A stretch of DNA of 64,000 bases from Phoronis australis (GCA_002633005.1 NMRA01000180.1:517444-581443); one strand, 5' to 3'; shown: positions 1 through 13,444, counted from the stretch's first letter. Translations and numbers: made by a program. The notes: generated from the sequence alone by a model not told the origin.

Positions 1-122
1 CCCCCCCCCCCGATTTCTTGAAATTTCACGTTTAAGCGCCCATGTCTGGTTAACCGCCCACCCCCGATTTTTTGGGTTCGCCAATTTAACCGCCCAGGGC
101 GTTAACCCGAACGATTACGGTA
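1..122. repeat. GC-rich repeat fragment at left edge
   Basis: A C-rich stretch carries repeated GCCC-containing words, including AACCGCCCAGGGCGTTAA near 93-110, which is a near-palindrome. The same style of palindromic word (AAACGCCCATGGGCGTTT) occurs in the element at 8733-9172, so this may be the end of a related element cut by the window edge. It lies in the intron downstream of the last visible MFS exon. No coding sequence is seen. Confidence 0.35.
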
Positions 123-473
123 TTTCACACAAAAATAGCCAAAAATTTACATTTTGTGCTTTGAAAGAATAAAAATAAATGATCATTTTATCAACAAAAG
201 ACAAAAATTTTATGCTAATAATGAAGTAAGAAATTCCTTTGGTAACTGGTTTTTTGTTGAAAAATGTAAAATTCGTCTTAAACCTTCTCAAAAGCAACAT
301 AGATATGATTTTCGTAGTCAACTAAAAACAGGTGCAAAATGACGTCATAAGATTTGAGACAGTTGTCAAATGAAAATGTGGATGGTTTATATAAATTGCA
401 TGTGCCTTAGCTGATATTTCTCTGTCAAAACGTAAATGCGTAATTATCTCAAAATAATTGGGAAAGTACTCAC

Positions 474-3400
474 AACGAAAAATAATCCTAAAACAGCACC
501 AACCACATTTCCAATTAATGTTAATCCTCCCATGACTCCAGAGTTTAAGCCTGAAAAAACAACATAGTGCAAGAATCTTAAATTACTAGGGTTATTATTC
601 CAGTAATTTACGGTGTGTTATTCTGTTAGAAATGACATTTTTGTAGAACAATATGAAGTTATAACTACAGATTTTATTATTTTGTTACTAGTATTCAAAA
701 CATCTTTGCAGGTAAACATTATAATTGCTCTAAAACTTTTAACAGCCTGGAAGACTCCACCAACCCAACTTTGAACAATACACGAATAAATCAACAATAG
801 TAAAAATTCAAACTTAGGAAAATCTAATAGTCTAAGCACACTAAACAACATTTTTCATAGTGTGCAATTAATTTTAACTGGAAAACTCAAGTGAGACCAG
901 AGAAAAAGTTAACATGGCATGAGACATTAATTTGTGAAATTTTACATGACTTCTTACCTAGCACAAGTTTACAACTTAACAAATTAAAATCCAATTCAAT
1001 TTTCAACTGCAGGGCACATATTATATCATAGTCTGTAAATGCAGGCAGGCTCAGAATGATATTTATGTTGCAGCCCTTCTGTTGGATCATTATCTAGAGT
1101 TTGTTCCTCGTTAGTAAGACATAACAAGACCACACCACCTAGTTACAAAAATGTTTGTTATTCCACAAAAAGCGTAGTTTTAGGTATGGTCTATATTTTC
1201 TTTGAAAATCAAGTGGGTGGAGTGGTACTTTTAGATGCTCACTTCTTCAGAAAAACGAGACTTTGGCTGAAATTGATGTGCAGGCAGACATTTTTTTAGT
1301 CAGCAACATATGGGCAGCTGAGGGGGGGCATACAATATGAAAATGGTCCATTCATCAGAAATAGTCATTATAGCATGACCCCATGATTTTAACGTACCTC
1401 TCTGAGTTGGATTGGACTCATCTGCAACAAGGGCACTGTAAGGCACACTGATCACAGCTGAGAATACAGACATCAACAGGTAGAAAAATACATATAACCC
1501 TGAAATATAAAATAGAACTGATTAGTAGTGATTTTGATTATTAGATAAACCTTCAGTGGTTCAACAATCACAGAAATTTACTGAAGAAGATCTTAATCAT
1601 TTTGGGCCTGGTGGGCTAACTAGTCCACATAGTGGCTTAGAAATTCATGGACGGCTGTAAATCATCGGTCACCCAGTACTAAACACAACTTAACAAAGAG
1701 CTTACAATCCTGGCTGAAGAGATATTTGCTTTATTACCTTCTTTGGGGTTTGAACAGTGCAGCCTAGAATAACACCATATGTTGGAACAAAAACACTCAC
1801 TATGTATAAAGAGAAAACCTTGTGCATTGTTCGATGTATTTCCTACACTAGGGTTAGTTCAAGAGAGACCACGTGTGTTTAGGAAGCTCCAGTGCTGAGT
1901 GAAAAACAAGATTATTTGTCACAAAATCATTTGCCAAGATGCAACAAAATTATAAAATAACCAGAAAGCAATGTAATTTCTTCTTCCTTAAGATGTATAA
2001 GACTGTACAAAAACTTTGGAACAATATATCTCAGAATTGGCTGAGCCTATTCATAAGAAACTTTCATATATAATGGTTTATGCATTGTTCTCAAATTGTT
2101 TCTAGAATGTTTGAATTTTGCATTAAATTTTTGGACTTTTACGCTCTTTAAGGAAAACTCAAAATTTACATAAAATGTAAATGAAATAACTGTTACAGCA
2201 TTTTTGAGATTTTAAAAATTTATATCAGTCAAATTTAGACGACATGTTATTGTTGCCATCCATTTGCTATGACTGCACCTTTTTTGCTACATTTTACTAA
2301 TGGCATAGAAAAGTGACCCAATTAACGGCAGATTGGCATAAAGACAAAAATCCAATTGTACAGGCTTTCTAGTTTCAGAAAATGTATACTTTCAGCGGGT
2401 TAAAGTCTATAGCTTTGTAGATGTATTAGGCTAAACACACAAATTTGTCTGCGGTATCTTTGTCCATAATACGGAAATGGATGAAAATGTTCAAATGGAG
2501 CTATTCTTTACTCATTCTGCGCATAACAATAGTCAACTACTATGATTATTTCTGTTTTTTTTTCTTTAAAGGCTGACCACTTTTGATGCAAATAATCAAA
2601 TCACAGATGACCTAAGTACAACATTCAGAATAAAATTTCTTCAATATCTGTACAGAGCCTTGTTTAAAAATGAGATAAAATAGTATTCTATGGTCTACTA
2701 TCCGAGGTGCTATAATTACATGAAGAAGCACTACATATATATATATACAAAAATTAATGACTATTACCATGACAAATTTCACCACCCCCAAAGTAAACAA
2801 ACTATACTAAATAAAAGACTGATCTTTACCACCATATGCTCTCATCTGACAACAACGTAGTACCCGGGATTTTTACCTAAATTTCCTGATGTTTCAGGTG
2901 CTCGCACTTCCAAGTTGGGTATTCGATTGGGAATGACATTGACAGAACTAGCGTGCCCCACGTCGCTATCTTCATCCGTCAAATGCGGCAGCTTTGATGA
3001 GTTCCACCAGTGTCTGTATGGTGCACATCTCTTAGCAACCAAATCTATACTTGGACACTAAAATATTGTTACGACGACATATTAACTGTAATGAGTAACA
3101 ATAAACTTTCTGAAACAGACACATCTGCCCATTTTCAATTTTCGCTTTTAAAAACACTAAAGTTAAGTTTCACTCATACCTCATTTATTATGTTGCCATG
3201 TAGTATTCAACTTCTCATTGATTCTGCTAGGTGTGCAACATAATAAGTTGGGCCAACTACCCAACCAGCAGGCAGCAGTGAAGTTTTGAGGCAAGCCAAG
3301 TGTCATTGGGCAATTCTTGGCATGGACAGTCCCAGATGCTAGCCCCAAGCTTTATTATGTCACTTGGTGCGACTACATCAAATGATGTGTAGGTCACATT

Positions 3401-6400
3401 ACTAAAAATCATCTAAAAGTATTTTGTCAAAAACGAATTGAAAGTTTGTTTTGTCAAACCAGAAACTTTTGTCGTTATCTCATCAAACTGCAACTGGAAC
3501 TGAGATCTATCGCACATCCACCGCAACTCCACTACCAGATTGATCAGTGTTATTCTCTGTCCGATTTCTATTATCTCATTTCTCAATGTATCTCTATTGT
3601 TTTTGGAATAATGAATGTCTCAGAGTAAAGTTCGGTAGCTACCCTTTCCCATAGAGCAGAACTCTGTAAAAAGGGAGAAGCGATGTTGGTGGAAAAGAGA
3701 TGTTTTCTACACTGACTGAAAAGACGTTTACCTCTTCTGCATCTACTGCTTCCAGAGATGTATCATTGCTCACAGTCAGTGGTGTTCTTACTCTGTAAAA
3801 GATAAGACCTACTTCAAGATATGACCATCAAAAAATAGCTAAGAAATAACTTTTACTCAGTCTTTTATTGTAGGCAGTTACAGTAATATTTTACACAATA
3901 CGGAGTTATAACTTAATGTTCCGGCTGAGGATCGACTGGAGTTTACCTACTGTTTCTACCATCGGATATTCCACCACAAAGTCATTTTATTTCAGTCAGA
4001 GTTTGACCTCCAAAATGGCGTACGTTCAGGGTTGTTAAAATAGGAATTAATTCACAAAAATAACACCCCTTGGATTTAAACAAAAGTGGCATTGAAACTG
4101 AAGTGTTTGTTCACTAAATCACAGAAATCACCAATCTTCTGAAGGCTTTACTTAATGACAAAAAATCTATAAAAAGATCAAAAGCCACCAACAGAATAAT
4201 TGAATGCCAATGAAATTACCAAGATTACAGTTGTCTATACACAAGCACGCCAATTGCTTGTAAAAAGGAAATAATCTTTTATCAGGAAACCCCAGTTTAG
4301 CAACAGTGGTATGCTAACTTTTCATGTCAATAAAACTGCTGAGTGACGCAAAGAGAGCACCTAATTGTTGGGAATGTTGAATTAATTGAATAAATCAGGG
4401 TGAACAGTTTTCCTATGCCTCCGACGTTGATCTGGTGACTTTGTGGCAAAAAATGGTCCTTTTGTCTAAAGGGCAAGCAATTATTGGGCATACAGGCAGA
4501 TGCACGCACTCACACACAACATTATACACATTGCCTCTCGGTGAAAGCTGGTAGGTATATTGGATTACAGAAGATACTAAGTAATGGTCTTACAATCTAC
4601 ATTTATCTAGTAATAAATATGCAATAGCCACTTTACCGCACATCATTGCAGCAATCTCAAAGCCATTCCAAATACAATCCAATTACAAACATCAGTAACC
4701 ATGTGAACACAAGATAGTACCGTACTTACAAGTGAACCCTGGGAGCGCTGAGACCCATCCCGAGCAAACCAATACTGTAAAATAATTTAAATGTTGCACC
4801 ATCAGGCCCTGTGGGCATGTAAACATCTTCCTCAACAAACAATTTTTCTGTCAGAATCAATTATAAATGATGACGATCAATACTAACAGTGGCTCAACAT
4901 CTTCTTAAAGGGACATCATTGGTTTTACGGCCAAAAATGCATTTTTGGGATCGTTGTTGTATGGAACAGACTTCTTTGACCAGAGCAATAAAACAACAAA
5001 ACAATTGTCTGCCAGACATTCACTGAACAATCAAGGCCAGCAATGTTGCAAGTTAAATATGCTTAAAGCACTCTGTCATGCCATATTGAGAGGGGATCAG
5101 ATCTGCCCTCCAGCACAGCATTGACTGTGACCTCGGGGGTTGCAGGCAAATCCATTACACACTGAGGCTGATCTCAGAAAATGATTTTTCTCACGGATAA
5201 TGACCCTTTAAAGTCTGTGGTAACAATTTTTTACCCCAATAGTATCATTTGGACTATTAAGATTTGAAATTTTGGGAAGCTGAAACAGGAATTTTCATTT
5301 CTATATTATTTCCATAATATTAGGACCTTAGGTCTTATCATCAGCCAGTTTGAAATTCTTAATTATGAAATTAATATTCTTAGTCTATTCACAATCTCAA
5401 ATACAAACTCAAATTTATAGTGAAATATTATTATGTTTTTGGTGTTTAGAAATGTGAATTATTATCCGCATTTAAGCTTTCCTAATCAAATTAGCTACGG
5501 TAAAATGGATGCTCATGAGTTGTCGATCTACGAGTTTAAGGGGCTTTAAATCTCCCCTTTTGAGGTAGGTGCAACCAAAGAAAAAGAAAAAATACATACA
5601 CCCCCTCAGATTTCAGCAAAATCTGTGTCGATAAGTTGTGATAGTAAACATCGCACAACCAGTACCTCGTCACAAACCGGGATTGCCAACAGAGACGGAT
5701 CTGTTTAAAAATTAACAACCCCACCATATACTTCATTATTAAGTTTTGACGATAATTGACTGACAAAAAATTTTGTGTAGAAAACTAAAATGACCAACAG
5801 GGGGTGTCACAATAGTTGAATGTCGGAAATGTAACTGGTGTTAGCACATTCCTGACAAATTTCATCAAACAGTTTTTAACAGACAAGCAAAATTCCGATG
5901 CCAGATGCAGGCTGGACAGATGTCGAATGGACGGACATGATGCTGCATATGTGATCGAAAATTTTTTATGGGCACATAAAATGAAAGAAATTGAAATAAT
6001 TTAGATCAAAAACTCACAACAAGCCGAAAACACCAAATATTATGACTGGGCGTCGACGACCAAATTTGCTGACTAGCCTGTCACTCTTCATCCCGACAAG
6101 TGGACTAACAATCAATAGTAAAACTGGAATTGAAAAAAACGTAAAACAATAAGAAACTTGCACGAGATGTCATTGGCCACAAAATGACAAATATTGTTAT
6201 CACTACCAACACCTTGGAACTGCAATGCGCCACAGGATGGTATCAAGAAACGGAAGAACAGACCAAGGCGGCAGTGGGACAGATTTTTAGGGAAAATAAA
6301 AAATCACCATAACAAGATCCACAGGTTATAAAATGAACAATATTCTTGGAAGAAAGATATCAGATTATTAAAATGTAAAACAGCATTGTAAAACACCTGA

Positions 6401-9400
6401 GTTAAGTAACCAGTATTTGTAAAAAAAATCTTTTTTCATGGGTATGATTATTTGGAGTAATATTGATATTTTTGAGGCTGACACACTGAATTCTGCTTTC
6501 GCGTACATCAGAAAACGTATGTGCACTTCATTTCTTGGTCTTTTAATATCTTTTGATTTAAGTCAGGGTTATAAGTACCATGCCAATATTACCTGCACCC
6601 CCTGCTACCATTCCACCAAGGACTCGTCCTTTCAGTTCTGAACCTACTAATGCCTTGATCTGGGCAGGAACCACTAAAAGAGAGGGGGTGAATTGACAAA
6701 CATATGCTACTCTTGGACTGACTCAGAGAATCATGGTTTAATGCAAGTATGACAAAAAGTAAATTTTCGACAGTTTTCTTCAAACCAAGTAGGTAATATA
6801 TACTAGCGCTAAATTTGCTTGGAAACTGTCTTTTTCTTTAGTTTAACAAAACTTATTGTCTCGTCATGGGATTCTCTTTCCTACCTCATAACTGCGGAGA
6901 CAACAATCTACATTTCCAAAATAGAACATGATCAGAGTAATAAATAGTTCTTTGTCGTTTTGTCATTTTTTCATGATAGATATCAATTAGTAAAGCCAAA
7001 TCAATTTTCTACCATTTTCAAGTTCCATACGATGCCTACGATCACGCACAATTTTGTCATAATATCTGTCCAAAGTGGTGAGATTTGAATATTCATGAGG
7101 CATGTTCAAACAGCAGGCAACAGAAAGCTTGGATAACAAATGAGTGTTACAGATCCCCTAGCCCCAGGTACCTTCCGTAGACATAAGAAACTCGAAAAAA
7201 TGTGCAAGACCACGAGATATCACCAGATGATTCTCAAGCGAAACAGGTGATCACACTAGTTTTTTCTGGCCAGTATCTTTGGTGGGAATGATCTGAAGGC
7301 AGCCTGGGTTTTGCTCTTATACAAAGAAAACACATGTAAAATTACAATTTTAATGGACATTATCGATTTTATGGCTGATAAATGCTTTTTTGGGCAAGAC
7401 TTCTTGAAATTGTTAGCTTTGACCACTGCTATAAATTATAAATTGTCAATTTTCGTGGTTGTCTTAGTGCTAGAGTCGCTAAGATCAAGCCTAGTGCCTT
7501 TATCAGTTAAATGCGCTTAACTGAAGTACTCTGCCATTTATAGAGCAGGAACATCAACACTAAGAGCATAAGTCTGGGACCATGCTGGCAGCATATTAGA
7601 CTGGCACCACGAGGGTTTCAGGTTTGAATCCGCACAGGTCTCATAAAATCATTTTTCTAATTGATAATGTATTTTCACAAGATCATGAAGCATGAATGCC
7701 TCATCTGTGCAGAATGCTCACCTACAAGGGAGAAGAGAAGAAACTGCATACTGAAGCCCATCCAAGTTAAGTTGAGTAAGACAATCTTCCACACGGGTAA
7801 AATGGCTGCTTCCTCAGTGTCTTCTTCATCATTTGATTCACCCTCAACATTCAGCTTGTCCAAAGACCCACTAGAAAGTGGCATTCTTGAACATCACATA
7901 ACATTCCTCAGTTTTTTCCTCTTGTTTTTTGTTTTGCTTTTGTTTTTTTATATTCTTGAGATTCTTTTACAAAACATCAAGCTGTCTTGAATTTGTCCTA
8001 AATCCATGATGACAAAAATCCAATAACAAGAAAATAGCATAAAACCGATTTCCATAGTAAGCTAATTTAGCCCTGTAATATGTCTTCCTGGCGCCACGGA
8101 CAAGAGCATTAACCACATACACCAGCTCCAATAGCAGTAAACAAAATGTAATTGGCTTCTTTCATTTGTGATGGTCACTGACTGAGGACCAATAAACATT
8201 CACAACACAAGAGCATTGTCAAAGAATGAGTACAAGAAATTGCTAATTAACATTCTAGTTCATATCCACAACCACTTTTAACATTTTGTTGCTACAATGT
8301 TGCTCCAGCTCCCATTAACTTTTTCTATTTTACCATACCATCATAGCTCTCACACAAAATACCTTAGAATTACAAATCAAAATCTTAAACATTTTACATC
8401 ACGTACGCCCAAATTTTGGCCGTGTGCATCATTTACAAGTACTTAAATTTTCTAAAAGACAAATTTGTATAGATAAACTTATTCATTCAAACCCTCTTCA
8501 GACCATAAGAGAAAACAACAACCATAAGTTCCATACATAAAACCACATGTTGCTTAACTGCAAAAGCACAAAGATTATGAGGCACAAATTCACCTTCGCC
8601 ATGTGTGCACCTTCAAGAACGTGAGATGTCACTAATTTTAGACAAAAGTAATCAATAAAACTGATCTTTTCAATGGTCAGAAGCTTTTAACTTCATTCCA
8701 AATGCTTAAAATTAAACACTATCCGACAGCTACCGGGAATTTCCATAGATAAACCCAAGGGCATGTATTCGGAAAATGAACATTTTCAGGCATTTTAGCA
8801 ATACCAAATAAACGCCTGGGTGTTTATTTGGAAAAAGGGGCGTGGAAACGAAAAGCCATAGTTTTGCTTGACTTGACACTATTTTACTTAAAACCGCGTT
8901 TTTAAATTTTTTGTTAATAGATGCATAGATCGCCAACACCTTGTTCTTTTTAGAAATGATAAATGCTCCACAAAACTGAATTTGTGACAAAAAGTTGATG
9001 CTGAATGGGCTTTTATGAGGAAAATTTACAAATAAACCTCCCACTGTTTGGACACTTGACACCAAAAGTTGTAACACCAAATAAACGCCCATGGGACATG
9101 TATTTGGCATAATTTTCTGAATAAACGCCCATGGGCGTTTCATGGGGTGGGCTTATCTACGAAAAACTCCAGTATGCTATAAAACTTAACAAAACATATA
9201 AATATTATTTAAGTATTAAATTATTTTATGTAAGCTATACTGCTTCGTCCTCATTATATTGTTTAGATTCTCGGGTCAGTGACCCCATTTGTTCTACGAT
9301 TATTGGTTTAACTGTACCACGTAATCTCTGTTTTTTCCCATTGCATTAAGGTTCATTGGTTGTTTCAAAGAAACCTCATTCTTGACAATCATAGTAAATC

Positions 9401-9540
9401 CCGGGGCTAAGCTAGGTGTCTATTCTCTCTACATCAGTCATAAAGACGTATACTCACCTCATGCTAGATGGCTCAGATGGAGGCTTGTCTTCTGTATACG
9501 ACAACCTGTGGTCTGCTTGAGACAACAGCTTGTGTTCCAT
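474..9540 (-). CDS. Major facilitator superfamily transporter, N-terminal part (9 exons, continues off left edge)
   Basis: Membrane transporter; substrate unknown. Exons in transcript order: 9458-9540, 7722-7870, 6593-6673, 6018-6123, 4730-4774, 3732-3792, 2877-3030, 1398-1499, 474-550. All have GT-AG borders and agreeing phases and give 286 residues. The ATG at 9540 starts MEHKLLSQAD. A hydrophilic N-terminus (1-55) is followed by TM1 (about 56-80), TM2 (94-114), the cytosolic MFS motif A (G115, D119-R120, G126-R127-R128), TM3 (130-150), TM4 (228-250) with the motif ADESNPTQRG at 252-261, and TM5 (262-286). The last two motifs recall a bacterial/fungal MFS branch with ADxxPxxQRG. The TM3-TM4 loop is about 75 residues long and has sequons at N164-D-T and N185-S-S. 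It should face outside, which agrees with the predicted topology. TM6-12 lie beyond base 1. The acceptor at 3030/3031 is weak, and another small exon could exist between 3030 and 3732. Exon 2 also uses a modest acceptor. Confidence 0.85.
5095..5215 (+). repeat. SINE-like element, copy A
   Basis: Lies in the MFS intron between the exons at 4730-4774 and 6018-6123. It has a tRNA-like B-box region (GGGGTTGCAGGCAAATCC) followed by a body TCTCAGAAAATGATTTTTCT and GATAATG. The body closely matches the tail of the copy at 7575-7675. The shared 3' body in two introns argues for a dispersed family rather than chance. Exact ends are not defined. Confidence 0.45.
7575..7675 (+). repeat. SINE-like element, copy B
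   Basis: Lies between MFS exons 2 and 3. A B-box-like CAGGTTTGAATCCGCACAGG (7619-7638) is followed by TCTCATAAAATCATTTTTCT and GATAATG, the same body as the copy at 5095-5215. Upstream, GCTGGCAGCATATTAGACTG resembles a degenerate A-box half. Orientation is opposite to the host gene. Confidence 0.5.
8733..9172. mobile_element. MITE-like element with imperfect terminal inverted repeats
   Basis: Lies in MFS intron 1. The left end (GGAATTTCCATAGATAAACC, from about 8736) and the reverse complement of the right end (CTGGAGTTTTTCGTAGATAA, from about 9171) match imperfectly. Inside, words of the type AAATAAACGCCC recur at 8808-8826, 9078-9092 and 9120-9139, the last being the palindrome AAACGCCCATGGGCGTTT. 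A minus-strand open frame spans almost the whole element but resembles no protein. I take this as a non-autonomous DNA element. No target-site duplication was established. Confidence 0.45.
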
Positions 9541-9595
9541 GACTGACAGGTCACTGTCCGGTTGTTATACTCTCTCTTTTCAGGCTGAAGTCATG
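9541..9595 (-). promoter_or_regulatory. 5' UTR segment of the MFS gene, with spliced start and a 4-codon uORF
   Basis: Directly upstream of the MFS ATG there is a strong minus-strand acceptor (TTTATTTTACGATTGCAG ending at 9596). The start-codon exon therefore probably begins at 9595, and an untranslated first exon lies further upstream. The UTR opens with ATG ACT TCA GCC TGA, a five-triplet upstream ORF (four residues plus stop) starting at 9594. It ends well before the main ATG at 9540. Such a uORF could lower translation; that is inference. Confidence 0.45.
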
Positions 9596-9964
9596 CTGCA
9601 ATCGTAAAATAAATGTCAAATCAATATTTGAAAAACAACGAGACTTTTTGACAGCTAAGCAGACCACTTGCCACAGATTCCCGACATTGGGCCAGATGGA
9701 CAATAAAAACAACTATGTTAGTTTGGGTTGGGTTTATGTCCAGGTTCAGCTTGGCACGTGCAAATTTCAAGAAAATGAAGTTCAACTTTCCTGTCACATT
9801 GGCTTCCTAAATTGTTTTATACCATACTTCACTTTAGTTTCAAATTTACTAACATCTCTAGGCATTTTAAAGAGTGTTTCATGCAAAAGATAAGTAAGTC
9901 ACAAAAATATGTAATCAATCACAAAAAGATTTTTAGTGACACACCAGTTCATCTGCACAGTTAA

Positions 9965-10182
9965 CAACAGTCTCTCATTTCCATGTATTTAGCAATTCGT
10001 GCATAGAGAAAAATTTTAAATTTGTGACATTTTGATCAAATGCCAATACTGTGGTCATTATCCATGAGCTTGGCAACAGTCTTTCTTTTCCACATATTTA
10101 GCATTTCGTGCATAGAGAAAAATGTTTAAATTGTGACATTTTGATCAAAAGCCAATACTGTGGTCATTATCCATGAGCTTGG
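9965..10182 (+). repeat. Tandem duplication, 2 copies of about 109 bp
   Basis: Copy 1 (9965-10073) and copy 2 (10074-10182) share long stretches such as TGGTCATTATCCATGAGCTT and TTCGTGCATAGAGAAAAAT. Differences are a few substitutions and single-base indels, so the duplication is fairly recent. Confidence 0.85.
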
Positions 10183-10891
10183 CACCAAGCTATATACATC
10201 CATCACCATTTCATTGTAAAATAAATTGAGTTAGTTTTAGATTAATCATAATTAAATGTCAAGAAATGGTGTATCACTATTCTGATAACACTTCAAATGG
10301 CGTTGTCACACAATTATTTTATTTTCGGTTTGTTGGATACGACATTTTGAGATAAAAATTCTATTTTCCGCAAAATTATTTCTAATATCACCATTCCTCC
10401 ATTTTTCGATGGCTTGAGTTTTGCAATGCATAAAGAAAACTTCAATACACAAAGCGGAGTTTGCTGCTGAAAAGGCCAGAGTTCAAATACCATGCTCAGT
10501 TGTTTTACTGCTCATTTTCAGCTGTATGTTCCTGAAGTCAAGGTTGTAATACTACAGGAAATACCACAATACAATTAATGCACCTATACTTAGCAAAAGT
10601 AAATACAGTATTTGGCAGAGGCAGAAGCTGATGTGGTGGTACAGTCTGTTGAATTATATAGGATAGGCCAAAGTGTATAGTTACTTTCAAATGACAATAG
10701 CTGCATTGTTTATTGTTTTAGAAACAGGATTACTGGATTGAATTTTTAAAGAGATGATCAAAAAGGGCATTAACATGGGTGGCGCAGCACTGAAAAAAAA
10801 TGGGAGTCTATAGCCCTCCAGCCCCCCTTTGGTGCACCGCCTATGATTAAATCTTTAAACTAAACTAAATGCACTGTTTATCAACATGATA

Positions 10892-11003
10892 AAAAACGAG
10901 AAATTTACTTACTTACTGAGAAAATTTGGTTAGCTGAGGATGATGTTTCAACGCTACAGCTCAACTAACCAAATGTCTCTTAGTAAGTAATTTTTGTTTT
11001 TTA
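10892..11003. repeat. Short inverted repeat (foldback)
   Basis: The left arm has ACTTACTGAG, then AAATTTGGTTAGCTGAG. The right arm carries the reverse complements CTCAACTAACCAAAT and CTTAGTAAGTAATTTTT. The arms are about 40 bp and the loop about 25 bp. It could be a small foldback MITE. Confidence 0.6.
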
Positions 11004-12918
11004 CTATCATCACAGGAGACAACTATGAACACTTTCAACCATGGTAAAAGATGTCTGCACATATTTGACATTCTCCAGGTGGTAATGAGGCACTAAGGGT
11101 GATAAATTGCCTACTCCAAAACTGAGTTGTTTGCTAATCCTGTGCATGTCCAGCATATGACAGCACAGTAACCACTAATTTAGTTCATAGCAAGGTGTAA
11201 TCATGAAGTTAGCTCAGATACAGAGTCTGATCCACGGGAACTGAATTTGAAATCCCGGCGCTGTAATCAAGTGAGAATGCATTTTAGGACACCCTGTACG
11301 ATCTACCTCGATAAAAATCACCTGGCAGAATGTTCACAGCACTTCATTAATTGGCCACTTACAAAGCAATTGAAATAAACCATTAACAAGGAACAGACAC
11401 TTCCCACACATGAACACACCTCCTCACTCACTATATGGTTCACACTGATAAACTAATGCAGGACAACTGTAACCCAGGCCCTGGAAACATCATGGCTCAC
11501 AGACTGGCAGTGTCGCGAGTACAATAGTAATAGAGAGCCAAGAGAACATTGTTCACCGGCTATTGAGTGCAAAAGGTTCCAGCGCATAATTCTGTTGTAA
11601 ATCACCCATCAATAAAGGAAGGGGCATCTTACGTTATGTACAATCCTGGGCTGTGGTCCCTAGGGATTCTACGTAAAGTGGGACCCAAAATGCACTTAAT
11701 TTACTTTAATTACTTTTATTAAAACTCTTTAATTTGTGTTACTCCTCGCGGAAAGTCCCTAGTATTTGGTCTAAGGCCATTATCTCTCTCTTTCTAATCA
11801 AAATTTCGAGTGCAACATCCCTTTCAAGTCTGTTGAATTTAAATCACTCTGGCCCTCAAATTAAGTTGATCTAACTTAACACATGAAAATGACTAGGGAA
11901 ATTAATCAAGACACTTACTGATTAATGACCAATTAACACGATTTATTTAAACTTTCAAGTGCAACAAAGTTGTTTTGAAAAAGCAGACACTTAGGTAACT
12001 AGAAACACAGTTGCCAACTCAGAAGACTATGAAAAACGGGGTGTTATTTAGTCCAACACCTTGTTTGGTATTTCAGGTGAGCTGGGCCGGTCACCTGAAT
12101 TTACCTGGTGTGTGAGCTGTTTTATTAACGCATGCACGCGCATGTACACGCACACCAAATTACTCAGATGAGAAGGGAATCTGGATTTAACATTCTCTCG
12201 AATTGTTTTGTTTTGTTTTTTTATTCTCTTGGATTTTTTCATACTTCTATAGCTTTTGAATAACCTTGCAAGATCCTCACTGTTTGGGACCCATCTCCGC
12301 TCTGTAATGAAGCCCAGAATTGTGGAATGACACTTGGCTTCCCTCAGTTCCCAGCCGCTGGTTTGTAACCCTTCCTAATTGGCTAATTATGTTGTCAGCC
12401 CAGCAGACTTAATAAAGCAAAATACTGACTGTGGACTGCTTATTCCTAATTTCAGGTTATAAGTCACATTTCTAGACCGATTTTCAAAATTCAAAAACGT
12501 AACCATGCATGCTTTTCACGAACTATTCAAATACGCTATTCAAAAACTTTCAAAACCAAAATTTAAAAAATATTATGGACACCTCCATTGTTTACAACCA
12601 TGTTTTGAATGGCAGTTTCACCGCCTGATTATACCCCAAGTTTACCTCTAGAGATAGTGTCTTGTCTACATCTTATCTGGAATGTATCTTTCTTGTTTAG
12701 TGACTTCCAAAATTATGTGAGTATTCCTACTTTTATCAAGCAAAAATAGTCATCTCACATCCATTTTTATAACTACGGTATTGTGATTTAATCTGAACGA
12801 CACCAAAACTTAAAACTACAAGTTAAAAAAGCGAGATAAATCTATACTAAAAATTGATAATGCACCTGCCCATGCACCTCTGAGCAACAAGTGCCCACTA
12901 TCCTGTACATTAACTGCT

Positions 12919-12932
12919 NCCCCCCCCCCCCC
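12919..12932 (+). repeat. Poly-C tract with an unresolved base
   Basis: An N followed by 13 C. This is a homopolymer with uncertain length, possibly a joined gap in the assembly. Confidence 0.8.
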
Positions 12933-13444
12933 GGTTTTAACTTAAAAACTTGTACAGGGACAAGTGCCTACATGCCTAGCTGTATAGGACAGTAATGTAA
13001 TGTACCAAAATATTGGAATGTTATGTTCACAGTGCTACAATGCCTCAGTCAAGTGAATATTACAATAGAATGACAATGCACATGGTCAAATGAACTTTTG
13101 CTCCTCCAATTATGGACTTCACATGTGGCACAAACCCAAAACATCAACATTAAAAGATAGTGGAAAGCCACCAAGATTCTCTTGTATTGTTAAACTTACC
13201 AGAGATTTTTCAACTGAGAATGAGTGTTCTGCAAGCATGCCACATCCCCATCTGGTTCAAGCAGCCTATATCATATTTCCTATTGCTTGTGGTCATAGGT
13301 TACCATCCTTACCAAAAACACATGTTCCTGTAAGTAGGCCTACTTTTTCACCAGTTGGTATGTTAAGGATATTGGATGGAACCTACCATTTGAGACAGGG
13401 GTGTCCAACCTCCATGTCATGTGTTAGCAGGTGGTTGGGTTTAA

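Noticed and set aside
3013-3030. Alternative acceptor at 3013 for MFS exon 7 (better sequence context)
   Set aside because: It breaks the reading frame with exon 6, whereas the acceptor before 3030 keeps it. Kept only as a warning that a small exon could be missing.
8730-9143. 137-codon minus-strand ORF
   Set aside because: It coincides with the MITE-like element and lies inside an MFS intron. Its composition is not protein-like.
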